From: CAYRUP01 sp964427485
GTDB lineage: Bacteria > Pseudomonadota > Gammaproteobacteria > DSM-16500
DNA: 39,181 nucleotides
Reading direction: 5' to 3'
NCBI GenBank assembly: GCA_964427485.1
Contig: CAYRUP010000003.1
Location: 1-39,181, forward strand
Below are positions 8,198 through 16,130 of this stretch, piece by piece (positions within the stretch are counted from its first letter, which is position 1; each line of letters starts with the position of its first letter). Made by a program: the position numbers and the translations under genes. Below the pieces are notes generated by a model. The model made no database searches, had not been told where the DNA came from, and saw only the letters and a program-made list of their open reading frames with translations.

Positions 8198-9077
8198 ATA
8201 TTCCGATGAAGTAAAACAAGCGATCAAAAACAATAAACCTATTCTTGCTTTAGAATCCACGATTATTTCACACGGATTACCTTATCCCGATAACGTTGAA
8301 ACCGCACTTATATTAGAAAAAATCATACGAGAACATTATGTGACACCTGCAACGATTGCGATTATGAATGGCAAAATCAAAATAGGTTTGTCGCAAAAAG
8401 AATTGGAACAATTAGCAAGCGATAAACACGTATACAAAGCCAGTCGGCGTGATCTTGCGTTTGTGTTAAGCCAAGGGTTGACTGCAAGTACGACAGTTGC
8501 AGCAACTGTATTTTCTGCTGCACGCGCTGGCATCAAAGTGTTTGCCACAGGAGGAATTGGTGGCGTACATCGCGGCGATGATCAAGATGTATCAGCTGAT
8601 CTCATTGAACTCGCACGCAATCCGATTGCAGTCGTGTGTGCGGGTGCCAAAGCTATTTTGGATCTTCCGCGCACCTTGGAATTCTTGGAAACATTAAGTG
8701 TTCCTATCGTTGGATATCGCACTGAAGTATTACCGGCTTTCTATACTGACACGACAAATTATACGCTTCCTGCTTCTGTCCATGATATCAATGCATTGGT
8801 TCACATGTTACAAACGCACTGGGAATTGGGAATGTCATCAGGTGTATTAATCACGAATCCTATTCCTGCTGAATTTGCTATTTCTTCCGATGTGATCGAA
8901 CCTGTCATAAGAGAAGCTATCCAAAAAGCAGCGCAAAAAAATATTTCTGGAAAAGCGCTTACGCCCTTTTTATTAACAGAAGTCGCTCACACTACGCAAG
9001 GCAAAAGCATCAAAGCAAACATTGCTTTAATAAAAAATAATGTGCAATTAGGTGCTGAATTAGCTTATGCGATATAA
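8181..9077 (+). CDS. psuG: pseudouridine-5'-phosphate glycosidase
   Basis: Splits pseudouridine 5'-phosphate to uracil and ribose 5-phosphate, breaking the C-C glycosidic bond. The 298-residue product has the family blocks LALESTIISHGLPYP, ATIAIMNGKIKIGL, the lysine-containing KASRRDL, FATGGIGGVHRG and the late SSGVLITNPIP. Length is normal. The ATG lies inside the end of psuK (17-nt overlap), so the two are translationally coupled and should act in turn in RNA-nucleoside salvage. Confidence 0.95.
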   Translation: MQKFLEYSDEVKQAIKNNKPILALESTIISHGLPYPDNVETALILEKIIREHYVTPATIAIMNGKIKIGLSQKELEQLASDKHVYKASRRDLAFVLSQGLTASTTVAATVFSAARAGIKVFATGGIGGVHRGDDQDVSADLIELARNPIAVVCAGAKAILDLPRTLEFLETLSVPIVGYRTEVLPAFYTDTTNYTLPASVHDINALVHMLQTHWELGMSSGVLITNPIPAEFAISSDVIEPVIREAIQKAAQKNISGKALTPFLLTEVAHTTQGKSIKANIALIKNNVQLGAELAYAI

Positions 9078-9101
9078 AAATTTTTTACTGGAAACATCCT
9101 T

Positions 9102-9566
9102 ATGAAACTCTATTTATTACGACATGGTGATAGCACGACAGCCGCTTCTGACAATGAACGACCGTTAAGTGAAGTGGGCAGACAAGATATCACGCGTTTA
9201 GCAAAATTTATTGCTCCACTTAAATTACATGTTTCCGCTATTTTTCATAGTGAGAAATTACGTGCACGCGAAACAGCGCGCATTGTTTCAAGTGCTATTA
9301 CAACAGAACATTCTCCTGAAACGCTTCCGGAACTTGATCCGCTTTTGCCAGTTGAACCGGTTGTTAAAATGATTAAATCATTAGCTGGCGATGCTTTTTT
9401 TGTAGGACATATGCCGTTCATGGGTAGCTTGGTAAGTGAATTAACGCTGCGAGAACAAATACACGATGTTGTTTTATTCAAAACAGGTACGTTGGTATGT
9501 TTAGAACAAGTGGAACACGCGCGTTGGTCAATTTGTTGGGTGGTGAATCCAGGATTGTTTGTGTGA
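9102..9566 (+). CDS. sixA: SixA-type phosphohistidine phosphatase
   Basis: The 154-residue product belongs to the histidine phosphatase superfamily. It has the LRHGDS motif at residues 6-11 (phospho-accepting His8), SEKLRARETARIV and FFVGHMPFMG with the second catalytic His. The lack of other domains and the short length fit SixA, which removes phosphate from phosphohistidine in phosphotransfer proteins. It follows psuG by 24 nt on the same strand and is likely in the same operon, although a functional link with pseudouridine breakdown is not obvious. Confidence 0.85.
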   Translation: MKLYLLRHGDSTTAASDNERPLSEVGRQDITRLAKFIAPLKLHVSAIFHSEKLRARETARIVSSAITTEHSPETLPELDPLLPVEPVVKMIKSLAGDAFFVGHMPFMGSLVSELTLREQIHDVVLFKTGTLVCLEQVEHARWSICWVVNPGLFV

Positions 9567-9574
9567 TTGTAAAT

Positions 9575-9669
9575 ACCCTCATCCCCTGCCCTTCTCCCGC
9601 TTGCGGGAGAAGGGAGCTTTTTTTATTCCCTTCTCCCAGCTTGCTGGGAGAAGGGCAAGGGATGAGGGT
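9575..9669. repeat. CCCTCATCCCC palindromic repeat, full copy 2
   Basis: Outer arms beginning ACCCTCATCCCCTGCCC pair with GGGCAAGGGATGAGGGT; two inner TTCTCCC/GGGAGAA hairpins lie between. It fills the gap between convergent sixA and the monooxygenase gene and probably terminates both. Confidence 0.9.
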
Positions 9670-9673
9670 CTAA

Positions 9674-11215
9674 CTAATTCAAAATTTTCCCCATATAATC
9701 ATCAATCGACGATTCATCAAATTCTTTTGCAAAAAAACCAATATAACCATCCGGTCTCACAATTAATAACGCTCGGCTGGATACTTGAAAATGCTTATGA
9801 AGCATGCCATCCACATCAACTATATTATTCTCTACACCATGTAATGGTTGTTTCGAAATAACATGAACTTTAATGAGATCGGGATAGTTTTTCTGAACTT
9901 TTTGTTGTAGCTCATTTATTTTGTCCGATGTATCTGAAAATAAAAATGCATTATGTTCCCTATTTCGCAAATAATCATAAAGTCTTACCGATGCATGTAT
10001 AACAACATCAGGCGCACGTGTGCCCTGAAGTGATTGGTTACGATAATCTATGATTGGGCTGTCTTTATATTGAATACTCAACTGCGCCAAGGCATTACAA
10101 ATTGTATCAACCTCTGCATTTTGCATTTCATGACTGAATTTACGTAATTTAGTTAAGAAAGATTTATCTAATACCATTCTTGTAAACGCATCGGTCTGAT
10201 TCACTATTTCATTAATGATGGGATATCGTTCTGAATGATAACTATCAAGCAAAGCAGATTTTGCTTTTCCTTGAATCACGAGCGCAAGTTTCCAAGCTAA
10301 GTTAAATGCATCTTGTATCCCTGTATTCATACCTTGGCCACCCGCAGGCGAATGGAGATGCGCCGCATCACCTACAAAAAAAATAGGACCCTGCCGCAAT
10401 TTTTCAACGCATTTGCAATGAATCCAAAAAGGCGAGACCCAGGAAATATCTTTGATGTAATAGACACCATGCGAGCGCTCTTGAATAAGATCTATCACTT
10501 CTTTATCATAAAAAGCACGCCGTGGATGACTCTGATGAATATTTGCAGTGATTCGGTATTTACTTCCACTTAATGGAGATGCTGCAAACACAGTTCCTTT
10601 ATCGAAAAATAAATGGATTTCATTCGTCGCTATATACGAATCGATTTTTGCATCTGCAACGACAAATTGCTCATTCAACTCATTTCCTAAAAAAGAAATC
10701 TGACTTTTATCACGCATTGTGCTATCAGCACCATCACAAGCAATAACCCATTGGCTAGTAATATTTTTTGTTTTTCCGTCTGCTGTTCGCACAGTCGATA
10801 CGACTGAATTTTCTTCCATTTTTATATCAATTAATTCGCATGAACGTTCAATTTCATGTTGCAATTGTTTTAGTCGTTCAGTGAGTAATTTTTCTGTGTC
10901 GCTTTGTGGCAACAACAAAACGTATGCATATTTTGAATCAATATGATTTAAGGGAATTGTTGTTAAAAGCTTTCCTGCAATATACAAATTAATCGCACGA
11001 CAGGAATGACCCGTGCGAATGAATTGGGAAGCAATACCGATTTGATCAAATATTTCGAGAGTTCGAGGTTGTATCCATGTGGCGTTTGAAGATTTAATAC
11101 GTTCGGATTTTTTATCAATTAGAGTGAAAGAAACGCCATGACGTGCTAATTCACAAGCCATCATCAATCCTGTGGGTCCAGCACCGACAATGAGCACTGA
11201 TGGCTGATTATTCAT
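9674..11215 (-). CDS. FAD-dependent aromatic-ring hydroxylase (PheA/TfdB/MhpA type)
   Basis: Predicted NAD(P)H- and FAD-dependent monooxygenase on an aromatic or related substrate, cytoplasmic. The 513-residue protein has the Rossmann GAGPTG at 11-16, a VIACDGADS (DG) motif, and FVGDAAHLHSPAGGQGMNTGIQD (GD motif and following helix). The tail (from about 400) resembles the thioredoxin-like C-terminal domain of phenol hydroxylases (RAPDVVIHASVRLYDYL). The ATG at 11215 is chosen because TTGGAG stands 5 nt before it and the fold starts directly; an upstream start at 11230 would precede the RBS. It is a single gene with no catabolic neighbours, so the substrate is unknown. A detoxification or secondary-metabolite role is possible. 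Confidence 0.85.
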   Translation of the reverse strand: MNNQPSVLIVGAGPTGLMMACELARHGVSFTLIDKKSERIKSSNATWIQPRTLEIFDQIGIASQFIRTGHSCRAINLYIAGKLLTTIPLNHIDSKYAYVLLLPQSDTEKLLTERLKQLQHEIERSCELIDIKMEENSVVSTVRTADGKTKNITSQWVIACDGADSTMRDKSQISFLGNELNEQFVVADAKIDSYIATNEIHLFFDKGTVFAASPLSGSKYRITANIHQSHPRRAFYDKEVIDLIQERSHGVYYIKDISWVSPFWIHCKCVEKLRQGPIFFVGDAAHLHSPAGGQGMNTGIQDAFNLAWKLALVIQGKAKSALLDSYHSERYPIINEIVNQTDAFTRMVLDKSFLTKLRKFSHEMQNAEVDTICNALAQLSIQYKDSPIIDYRNQSLQGTRAPDVVIHASVRLYDYLRNREHNAFLFSDTSDKINELQQKVQKNYPDLIKVHVISKQPLHGVENNIVDVDGMLHKHFQVSSRALLIVRPDGYIGFFAKEFDESSIDDYMGKILN

Positions 11216-11233
11216 ACAGACTCCAACCACTGC

Positions 11234-11262
11234 AAAGGACTATAACGATTTGATTGTCCTTT
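11234..11262. promoter_or_regulatory. possible operator upstream of the monooxygenase
   Basis: AAAGGAC at 11234-11240 and GTCCTTT at 11256-11262 form a perfect 7-bp inverted repeat with a 15-nt AT-rich spacer, 19-47 nt upstream of the monooxygenase ATG. The position would suit a repressor or activator site, but no regulator gene is adjacent. Low confidence. Confidence 0.3.
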
Positions 11263-11355
11263 AACCTATTTGTCATCTGAACATTCCTTTTTTAGATAAC
11301 AAAAAACAGTCGAACCAAAACTGGCCCAACAAAAACTCCGCTAACTCAAATCAAT

Positions 11356-11679
11356 TTACTCACATTTTTTTTCAGTTCCATCACAGCAAGATGATTTTTT
11401 GCAGCAGCAGAGACAGAGATTATAGATAAATGCTGCGATGAATCCAAAAATGAATCCATCCACAAATCCCCAGGCTCCACCCACCATCCCGCCCATGAAA
11501 CTTGGACCATAGCCATTCATAAATTCAGCCATATGTTTTACTAATGTTAATCCCATTCCACCTAACCATCCAGCCCAAGCTAACCCTAATAGCATCAAAC
11601 CTTCAGCGATGCCAAATCCTATACCGAGAGCAAATTTACTTAATTTAGCTTTATGATGATGACCATTCATACTTTTCAT
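11356..11679 (-). CDS. small two-helix membrane protein with cysteine-rich tail
   Basis: The 107-residue product has a His-rich N-terminus (GHHHK), two Gly-rich hydrophobic segments (about 18-45 and 60-90) and a short basic, Cys-rich tail with seven cysteines in the last 20 residues (CLCCC, SSCC, KKC). The hydrophobic core with GGAWGFVDGFIFGFIAAFIYN resembles a family commonly annotated as bacteriophage holin, but nothing phage-like surrounds it and the label is probably a misnomer. The ATG at 11679 follows GAGGAAA by 7 nt; the open frame beginning at a TTG (11694) is less likely. Function unknown. The cysteines could bind metal or be lipid-modified. Confidence 0.65.
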   Translation of the reverse strand: MKSMNGHHHKAKLSKFALGIGFGIAEGLMLLGLAWAGWLGGMGLTLVKHMAEFMNGYGPSFMGGMVGGAWGFVDGFIFGFIAAFIYNLCLCCCKKSSCCDGTEKKCE

Positions 11680-11847
11680 GACTGCTTTCCTCAATTTTTT
11701 TCTCCCTCTATCTAGTATAACGCAAGATTTGAGTAGAAAAATTTTTTTAATATAATTAATAAGTTAATTACAAACCTTTCTGCTTTTTGGAATTAATGTT
11801 ATCTTATGCCCGTAAATTTTATTTGAAAAATCAAAGGTATTTAACAC

Positions 11848-12672
11848 ATGCGTAATTTTATTTGGATATTGCTTATTGTTTTTATGATCGTCGGATTGTT
11901 AGTTAATCAAGCAGATGCGCGACGATTTGGTGGCGGGAAAAGTTTTGGTTTTCAACGTTCTGCAAGTAGTTTTTCAAGGGCAAGTGAACCATTAAGACCT
12001 ATGTTGTCTAACACTACACGTACTGGATTCAGCAAATGGTTGGGACCACTTGCAGGTCTCGCTGCGGGTGGACTTTTAGCTTATCTTTTCATGGGTCATG
12101 GTTTAGGTAGTGGTTTATTAACTTGGCTTGCTCTCGCTGGAATAGGTTTCCTGATTTGGAATTGGTTACGCAATCGAATGCAGCCTGCTGTTCCGGCTAA
12201 TTTAAGCAGAGAGAATTTTTCTCAAAATAACATTTCTCAATTCGGTAACATTTCTCAATTCAATCCCACTACAACTGCCTCTTTCACAAATAATGCGACA
12301 ACCTATCCTGCAGATTTTGATCCAGACACATTTACGCATGATGCAAAAGTTCAATTTATTCGTCTGCAAGCAGCCTATGACAGTAAAAATTTAGCGGATT
12401 TGCGTGAATTTACAGCGCCAGAAGTGTTTGGTGAAATTCAATTACAATTGCAAGATCGTGGTGATGCACCTAATACAACTGAAGTTGTAAAATTAGTTGC
12501 AGAGTTGCTTGACGTTCAAATTGAATCACAAGCAACCCTTGCCAGTGTGCGTTTTACGGGATTAATTCGCGAAGAAGCCAATACAGATCCCATCTCGATC
12601 AATGAAATTTGGCATTTTAGAAGATATAGCGGTAGTTCAACATGGGTTGTAGCTGGGTTACAACAGGAATAA
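11848..12672 (+). CDS. Tim44-like domain membrane protein
   Basis: The 274-residue product has an N-terminal hydrophobic signal/anchor (1-24), the ARRFGGGKSFG block typical of bacterial Tim44-domain proteins, a pair of hydrophobic segments (about 68-115), a Ser/Asn-rich linker with FSQNNISQF-type repeats, and a C-terminal Tim44/NTF2-like fold from about 155 (FDPDTFTHDAKVQFIRLQAAYDSKN to the end). Bacterial members are inner-membrane proteins of uncertain role. It is divergent from the small Cys-tailed membrane gene. Confidence 0.8.
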   Translation: MRNFIWILLIVFMIVGLLVNQADARRFGGGKSFGFQRSASSFSRASEPLRPMLSNTTRTGFSKWLGPLAGLAAGGLLAYLFMGHGLGSGLLTWLALAGIGFLIWNWLRNRMQPAVPANLSRENFSQNNISQFGNISQFNPTTTASFTNNATTYPADFDPDTFTHDAKVQFIRLQAAYDSKNLADLREFTAPEVFGEIQLQLQDRGDAPNTTEVVKLVAELLDVQIESQATLASVRFTGLIREEANTDPISINEIWHFRRYSGSSTWVVAGLQQE

Positions 12673-12694
12673 ATATACTTCGCGCGGTCATAAA
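12673..12694. repeat. 22-bp direct repeat, copy A
   Basis: Identical over 22 bp to 14958-14979 (core CTTCGCGCGGTCATAAA). The copies are 2.3 kb apart in the same orientation and bracket the coiled-coil, ankyrin and phosphoribosyltransferase genes. This copy begins at the stop codon of the Tim44-like gene. Confidence 0.8.
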
Positions 12695-12699
12695 TAGCA

Positions 12700-12714
12700 G
12701 GGCGCGATGCGCCC
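12700..12714. terminator. GGGCGC/GCGCCC hairpin after the Tim44-like gene
   Basis: A perfect 6-bp GC stem with a 3-nt loop (GAT) lies 27 nt past the stop of the Tim44-like gene. A run of T appears only about 12 nt later, so it is not a classical intrinsic terminator but is well placed to end or protect the transcript. Confidence 0.4.
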
Positions 12715-12872
12715 TCATTCACTCTACTTTTTTCGCTGCTGACTCTTTCCTTCTTTACTTTTTCTATATAGAATATTGCTCTCCTCTGTGTTGCCATTTA
12801 ATTTAATCATTATAAAACTCTTGCCAAAATATTTTCCCCCTATTTGTTTTAATGTTATGATGGAATGATAGA

Positions 12873-13292
12873 ATGCATATGAAAAAAAACGAGTCAAAAT
12901 CTATGAGTAATGATGCCCGCATAGCAGTACTTGAAACGATAATTATTAGTATCAATTCGACCTTACTTGACATCAAGCAAGATATGAAACGCTCATTCGA
13001 AAAAATTGATAGTAAATTTGAAACAATGGATAGCAAGTTTGATAGTAAATTTGAAACAATGGATAGCAAGTTTGATAGTAAATTTGAAGCAATGGATAAC
13101 AAATTTGAAGCCCTGGAGAAAAAATTCGATAGTAAATTTGAAACAATGGATAACAAATTTGAAGCCCTGGAGAAAAAATTCGATAGTAAATTTGACACTC
13201 TACAAAACCGTCTTTGGTCAAATTTTCTTTGGATAATGGGCATGTTTGTTGGTTTGACAGGTTTAATTGCCCATACACAGCATTGGATTTAG
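12873..13292 (+). CDS. tandem-repeat coiled-coil protein with C-terminal membrane anchor
   Basis: The 139-residue product is almost wholly helical. Residues 15-45 form a short coiled coil. Residues 46-103 are tandem repeats of DSKFETMDSKF (11 residues) and an 18-residue form with DNKFEALEKKF. About 110-130 is a hydrophobic membrane segment (FLWIMGMFVGLTGLIA). The overall plan (coiled coil plus C-terminal anchor) resembles DUF1640/Bdr-like proteins. The ATG at 12873 is given as the start; an ATG at 12903 (MSNDARIAVLE) is equally possible. An overlapping reverse frame also appears open, but only because of the repeats. Function unknown; membrane-tethered scaffold is a guess. Confidence 0.65.
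   Translation: MHMKKNESKSMSNDARIAVLETIIISINSTLLDIKQDMKRSFEKIDSKFETMDSKFDSKFETMDSKFDSKFEAMDNKFEALEKKFDSKFETMDNKFEALEKKFDSKFDTLQNRLWSNFLWIMGMFVGLTGLIAHTQHWI
13008..13181 (+). repeat. in-frame tandem repeats, 2 x 33 nt then 2 x 54 nt
   Basis: Units at 13008-13040 and 13041-13073 (33 nt, identical), then 13074-13127 and 13128-13181 (54 nt, one difference). All begin GATAGTAAATTTGAA and a partial fifth unit follows at 13182. All lengths are multiples of three, so copy-number change keeps the coiled-coil frame. Confidence 0.9.
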
Positions 13293-13328
13293 AATACAAA
13301 AATGTCACACGGTCCATCCGGGTCAAAT

Positions 13329-13362
13329 CTGGCAATTGGCAAATTAATCAGCCAATTGCCGG
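13329..13362. terminator. palindromic hairpin GGCAATTGGC / GCCAATTGCC
   Basis: A perfect 10-bp inverted repeat (13331-13340, 13351-13360) with a 10-nt loop, extendable by two pairs. It lies 37 nt past the coiled-coil gene and 136 nt before the ankyrin gene. There is no T-run directly after it, so it may be a stem-loop transcript end or a protein-binding site rather than a standard terminator. The rest of the 205-bp gap shows nothing else clear. Confidence 0.5.
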
Positions 13363-13497
13363 ATTTAATTAAATGGCCAACTCTTTAATTTATCAGCCTT
13401 GTCGGTTTTTTGTATTATTTTAAAGCATATTATGGTAGAATTATGACCAAAATATGCATGAGCATAGTGCGTCATGCCCTTAGAATGAGGCCTTAAA

Positions 13498-14244
13498 ATG
13501 CATCTCTATCAAATAAACTCTTCCCTTATCAGAGCAATTGAATTCCAAGAAAAAGCTCTAGTTATACACTTTGTTGCTGGTATATCGCCTTTATTATCTG
13601 AACAGTTAGTCGCTCAAGTTGGATCAAACAGTGCATTTATCCTCGGCAATAAATTTGGAACAACCGATCTAACAAAAATAAAAACCCTCATCGATTTCTT
13701 AAAAGATAAAAGTCTTATTTCAGCAAAAGAGTATACGCTTATCCAAGAACAACAAGTCAAACCAACCATAAAGCCAAGTGCACAAGAAACTAAATCAGAA
13801 AGTGTTAAATCTAAGACGCCGTGTCTTTTAGTTCCATTTGCGCCAAATTATAATGAGGCACAAACGCAGCTGATTCAAACATTAAAAACTTTACAAAAAA
13901 AACACTCTTTTATACCCGTTATTATCTTCTTAATACAAGAGAAAAATTATGATATTGCATTAATGGCGATTTGCGAAAATATACGCGAACCTAAGATAGC
14001 TATTGACCTCACTCAAAAATTATTTGAAGCGAATAAAATATTAAAATTTAATATTCTGAGCGCAGCATGTGATGAGAAAGGTTATTCTGCATTACACTTT
14101 GCCGCCATCAATAAAAATAAAGAATTGTACGATTTATTAGTTGCCCATGGCGCTAATATAAAGTTAAAAGATAAAGCTGGAAACATGCCTGAATTTTATT
14201 TTAATAATACACCAACGCCAGCTGTACGTTTTGTAGTACGGTGA
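13498..14244 (+). CDS. ankyrin-repeat protein
   Basis: The 248-residue product has about 190 residues of unrecognised helical sequence, then a C-terminal ankyrin unit (about 198-231) with the TPLHxAA-type motif as YSALHFAAINKNKELYDLLVAHGANIKLKDKAG, and a weaker partial unit after it. A Lys/Ser-rich linker lies near 95-110. No signal peptide is visible. Ankyrin proteins of this size in Legionellales are often Dot/Icm effectors, but no secretion signal can be confirmed here and an internal role is possible. TGAGG 8 nt before the ATG supports the start. It converges on the phosphoribosyltransferase, 23 bp away. Confidence 0.7.
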   Translation: MHLYQINSSLIRAIEFQEKALVIHFVAGISPLLSEQLVAQVGSNSAFILGNKFGTTDLTKIKTLIDFLKDKSLISAKEYTLIQEQQVKPTIKPSAQETKSESVKSKTPCLLVPFAPNYNEAQTQLIQTLKTLQKKHSFIPVIIFLIQEKNYDIALMAICENIREPKIAIDLTQKLFEANKILKFNILSAACDEKGYSALHFAAINKNKELYDLLVAHGANIKLKDKAGNMPEFYFNNTPTPAVRFVVR

Positions 14245-14267
14245 GATTTAGGGTCAGCAAAGCGTGC

Positions 14268-14912
14268 TTAACGCATTCTAGCTTTTTTAAGTAAATTAAA
14301 TACTTCAGCATCTGTCGTTTGCTCAAAATCATCATACCAAAGACCCACTGCTGAAAAATCATATGGTCGCAATGGACACACAATTCTATCGACTAATGTA
14401 GCCATTTCCGCACATGTGTCAAATGCTGCAACAGGTACGGCCATAATGATGCTCACCGGTTTTTTTAAACGTAATGCTTTAATTGCCGCACGCATCGTCG
14501 CGCCTGTTGCAATGCCATCATCGACTAAAATAATAATCTTATTCGCTAAATCGATTAATTCATAATTTCCGCGGTACGCAATTTCACGTCGTTCAAGTTC
14601 TTTTTTTTCAGATTCAATTTCTTGTTCAAGAGAGGTTTTCGAAATATTAAGATCATGTAAAATAGTTTCATTGAATACAATTGCGCCGCCAGATGCGATT
14701 GCACCCATAGCTAATTCTTCATGCCAAGGTACGCCTAATTTTCTAACGACGAATACATCGAGTGGCACAGATAATGCCATTGCAATTTCATAAGCAACTG
14801 GAACACCACCGCGTGGCAAAGCTAGCACAATCACATTGGACTGTTTAGCGTATCTTGAAAGTTCTGCTGCAAGAAGTTTTCCAGCTTCGTACCGATCAGC
14901 ATATTTTTCCAT
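14268..14912 (-). CDS. phosphoribosyltransferase-family protein
   Basis: The 214-residue product carries the PRPP-binding motif IILVDDGIATGATM and the N-terminal VLALPRGGVPVAYEIA and VVRKLGVPWHEELAMGAIASGG blocks of a widespread family of stand-alone phosphoribosyltransferases. Substrate is not known; members are often next to stress genes or fused to hydrolases. The length is normal and the ATG at 14912 fits the family N-terminus (DRYEAGKLLA follows soon). Confidence 0.85.
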   Translation of the reverse strand: MEKYADRYEAGKLLAAELSRYAKQSNVIVLALPRGGVPVAYEIAMALSVPLDVFVVRKLGVPWHEELAMGAIASGGAIVFNETILHDLNISKTSLEQEIESEKKELERREIAYRGNYELIDLANKIIILVDDGIATGATMRAAIKALRLKKPVSIIMAVPVAAFDTCAEMATLVDRIVCPLRPYDFSAVGLWYDDFEQTTDAEVFNLLKKARMR

Positions 14913-14957
14913 AAAACATACTATATAACATCACACAGCGATTTCAAATAAATGATT

Positions 14958-14979
14958 ATATACTTCGCGCGGTCATAAA
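14958..14979. repeat. 22-bp direct repeat, copy B
   Basis: Identical to 12673-12694 over 22 bp, with different flanks. It lies in the 118-bp gap between the phosphoribosyltransferase start and the histidine kinase GTG, 52 nt upstream of the kinase, so it may also be part of that promoter region. Confidence 0.8.
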
Positions 14980-15030
14980 CATGTTAAAATTATATAAAAG
15001 ATGAAAGATTTGTGAGCTCGCGGGGGCCTC

Positions 15031-16098
15031 GTGCCGAAATCAAAAAAAAGTGATTATACCAAATCTCAATTGGCAGCCATTGTCGAATCAAGCGATGACG
15101 CGATCATTGCTAAAACAACTGAGGGCATCATTACAAGCTGGAACAAAGGCGCAGAAAAGCTTTATGGTTACAAGGAAAATGAAATACTGAATAAATCGAT
15201 TTCTTTGTTATTTCCAAATAATAAAATGGATGAATATTATTTAATTTTAGAAGCCATCAAAAAAGGCAATCCATTGCATTACTTTGAAACTGAGCGCGTA
15301 CACAAGGATGGTCATATTATATTTGTTTCAATCACTATTTCTGCTATCAAAAATCAACGCAACAAAGTCATTGGTGCATGCAGCATCGCACGTGATGTGA
15401 GTGAATGGAAAAAAATCGATACGATGAAAAATGAATTTATTTCCGTAGTGAGCCATGAATTGCGCACACCCTTGACTGCTATCAGTGGCTCATTAAGCTT
15501 GCTGGCAAGTCAATTTTCTGAAAAGTTGCCTGAGAAAGAGAAAATGCTAATTAAAATTGCGGGCAACAATTGCGAACGTCTTATGCATCTCATTAATACT
15601 ATTTTAGATATTGAAAAAATCACTGCAGAAACTATGAAATTTAATTTTCAATTAATTAATCTAACTGAACTTATTCAAGAGACTATCAATAAAAATAAAG
15701 TACTTGCAGAAAACAACGCGGTGAAAATTGATTTTTCAAAAATGCAAGCTGTCACGGTACATGCTGATTATGACAAGATAGCGAAAGTGGTTGCGAATCT
15801 CTTAACAAATGCAATTCGTTATTCGCCAAAAAATGCAACGGTTCTTATCGAAATCAAAAAAATGCGCACCAAAACTCGGGTTTCAGTAATAGATCATGGG
15901 GAGGGAATTCCTAAACATTTTCACACTAAAATTTTCAACGCATTTTCGCAAGCGGATGCATCTGATACTCGGCATAAAAGTGGAACTGGTTTGGGACTTA
16001 AGCTTTGCAAAGCAATTATTGATAAACATGGTGGTAAAATTGCATTTAAATCGTTGGAGCGGGGGACGCATTTTTATTTTGAGTTACCGTGTACTTAA
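15031..16098 (+). CDS. PAS-domain sensor histidine kinase (orphan)
   Basis: The 355-residue product has an N-terminal PAS domain (about 10-125, IVESSDDAIIAKTTEGIITSWN and the PAC end RDVSEWKK). A HisKA dimerisation domain follows, with phospho-accepting His142 in VVSHELRTPLTAI. The HATPase domain shows the N box NLLTNAIRYSP, G1 DHGEGIP, F box FNAFSQAD and G2 GTGLGLKLCKAI. It has no membrane segment, so it is a cytoplasmic sensor. No response regulator lies beside it. Translation starts at GTG 15031, preceded by GGGGGC; no better in-frame ATG exists upstream. Confidence 0.9.
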   Translation: MPKSKKSDYTKSQLAAIVESSDDAIIAKTTEGIITSWNKGAEKLYGYKENEILNKSISLLFPNNKMDEYYLILEAIKKGNPLHYFETERVHKDGHIIFVSITISAIKNQRNKVIGACSIARDVSEWKKIDTMKNEFISVVSHELRTPLTAISGSLSLLASQFSEKLPEKEKMLIKIAGNNCERLMHLINTILDIEKITAETMKFNFQLINLTELIQETINKNKVLAENNAVKIDFSKMQAVTVHADYDKIAKVVANLLTNAIRYSPKNATVLIEIKKMRTKTRVSVIDHGEGIPKHFHTKIFNAFSQADASDTRHKSGTGLGLKLCKAIIDKHGGKIAFKSLERGTHFYFELPCT

Positions 16099-16100
16099 TA

Positions 16101-16123
16101 CCCTCATCCCCTGCCCTTCTCCC
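16101..16123. repeat. CCCTCATCCCC repeat, truncated copy
   Basis: Only the first outer arm (CCCTCATCCCCTGCCCTTCTCCC) of the 100-bp repeat is present. The MITE-like element at 16131-16318 begins just after it, and the second arm is not found on the far side beyond a short GGGAG. Confidence 0.75.
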
Positions 16124-16130
16124 GTTAATG

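Noticed and set aside
9559..9861. Open frame of 100 codons across repeat copy 2
   Set aside because: Same reason: it consists of repeat sequence plus antisense of the monooxygenase gene.
11356..11679. Phage holin as evidence for a prophage
   Set aside because: No endolysin, capsid, integrase or other phage gene lies in the window; the family label is loose.
13008..13181. CRISPR-like array
   Set aside because: Repeats are adjacent without unique spacers, in frame with a protein and of two unit lengths; no cas genes nearby.
12803..13335. Long reverse-strand open frames with LSNLLSIVSN- and QIYYQ-type repeats opposite the coiled-coil gene
   Set aside because: They are antisense readings of the 33/54-nt tandem repeats; the plus-strand product has a sensible coiled coil and membrane anchor, and the reverse frames have no supported start.
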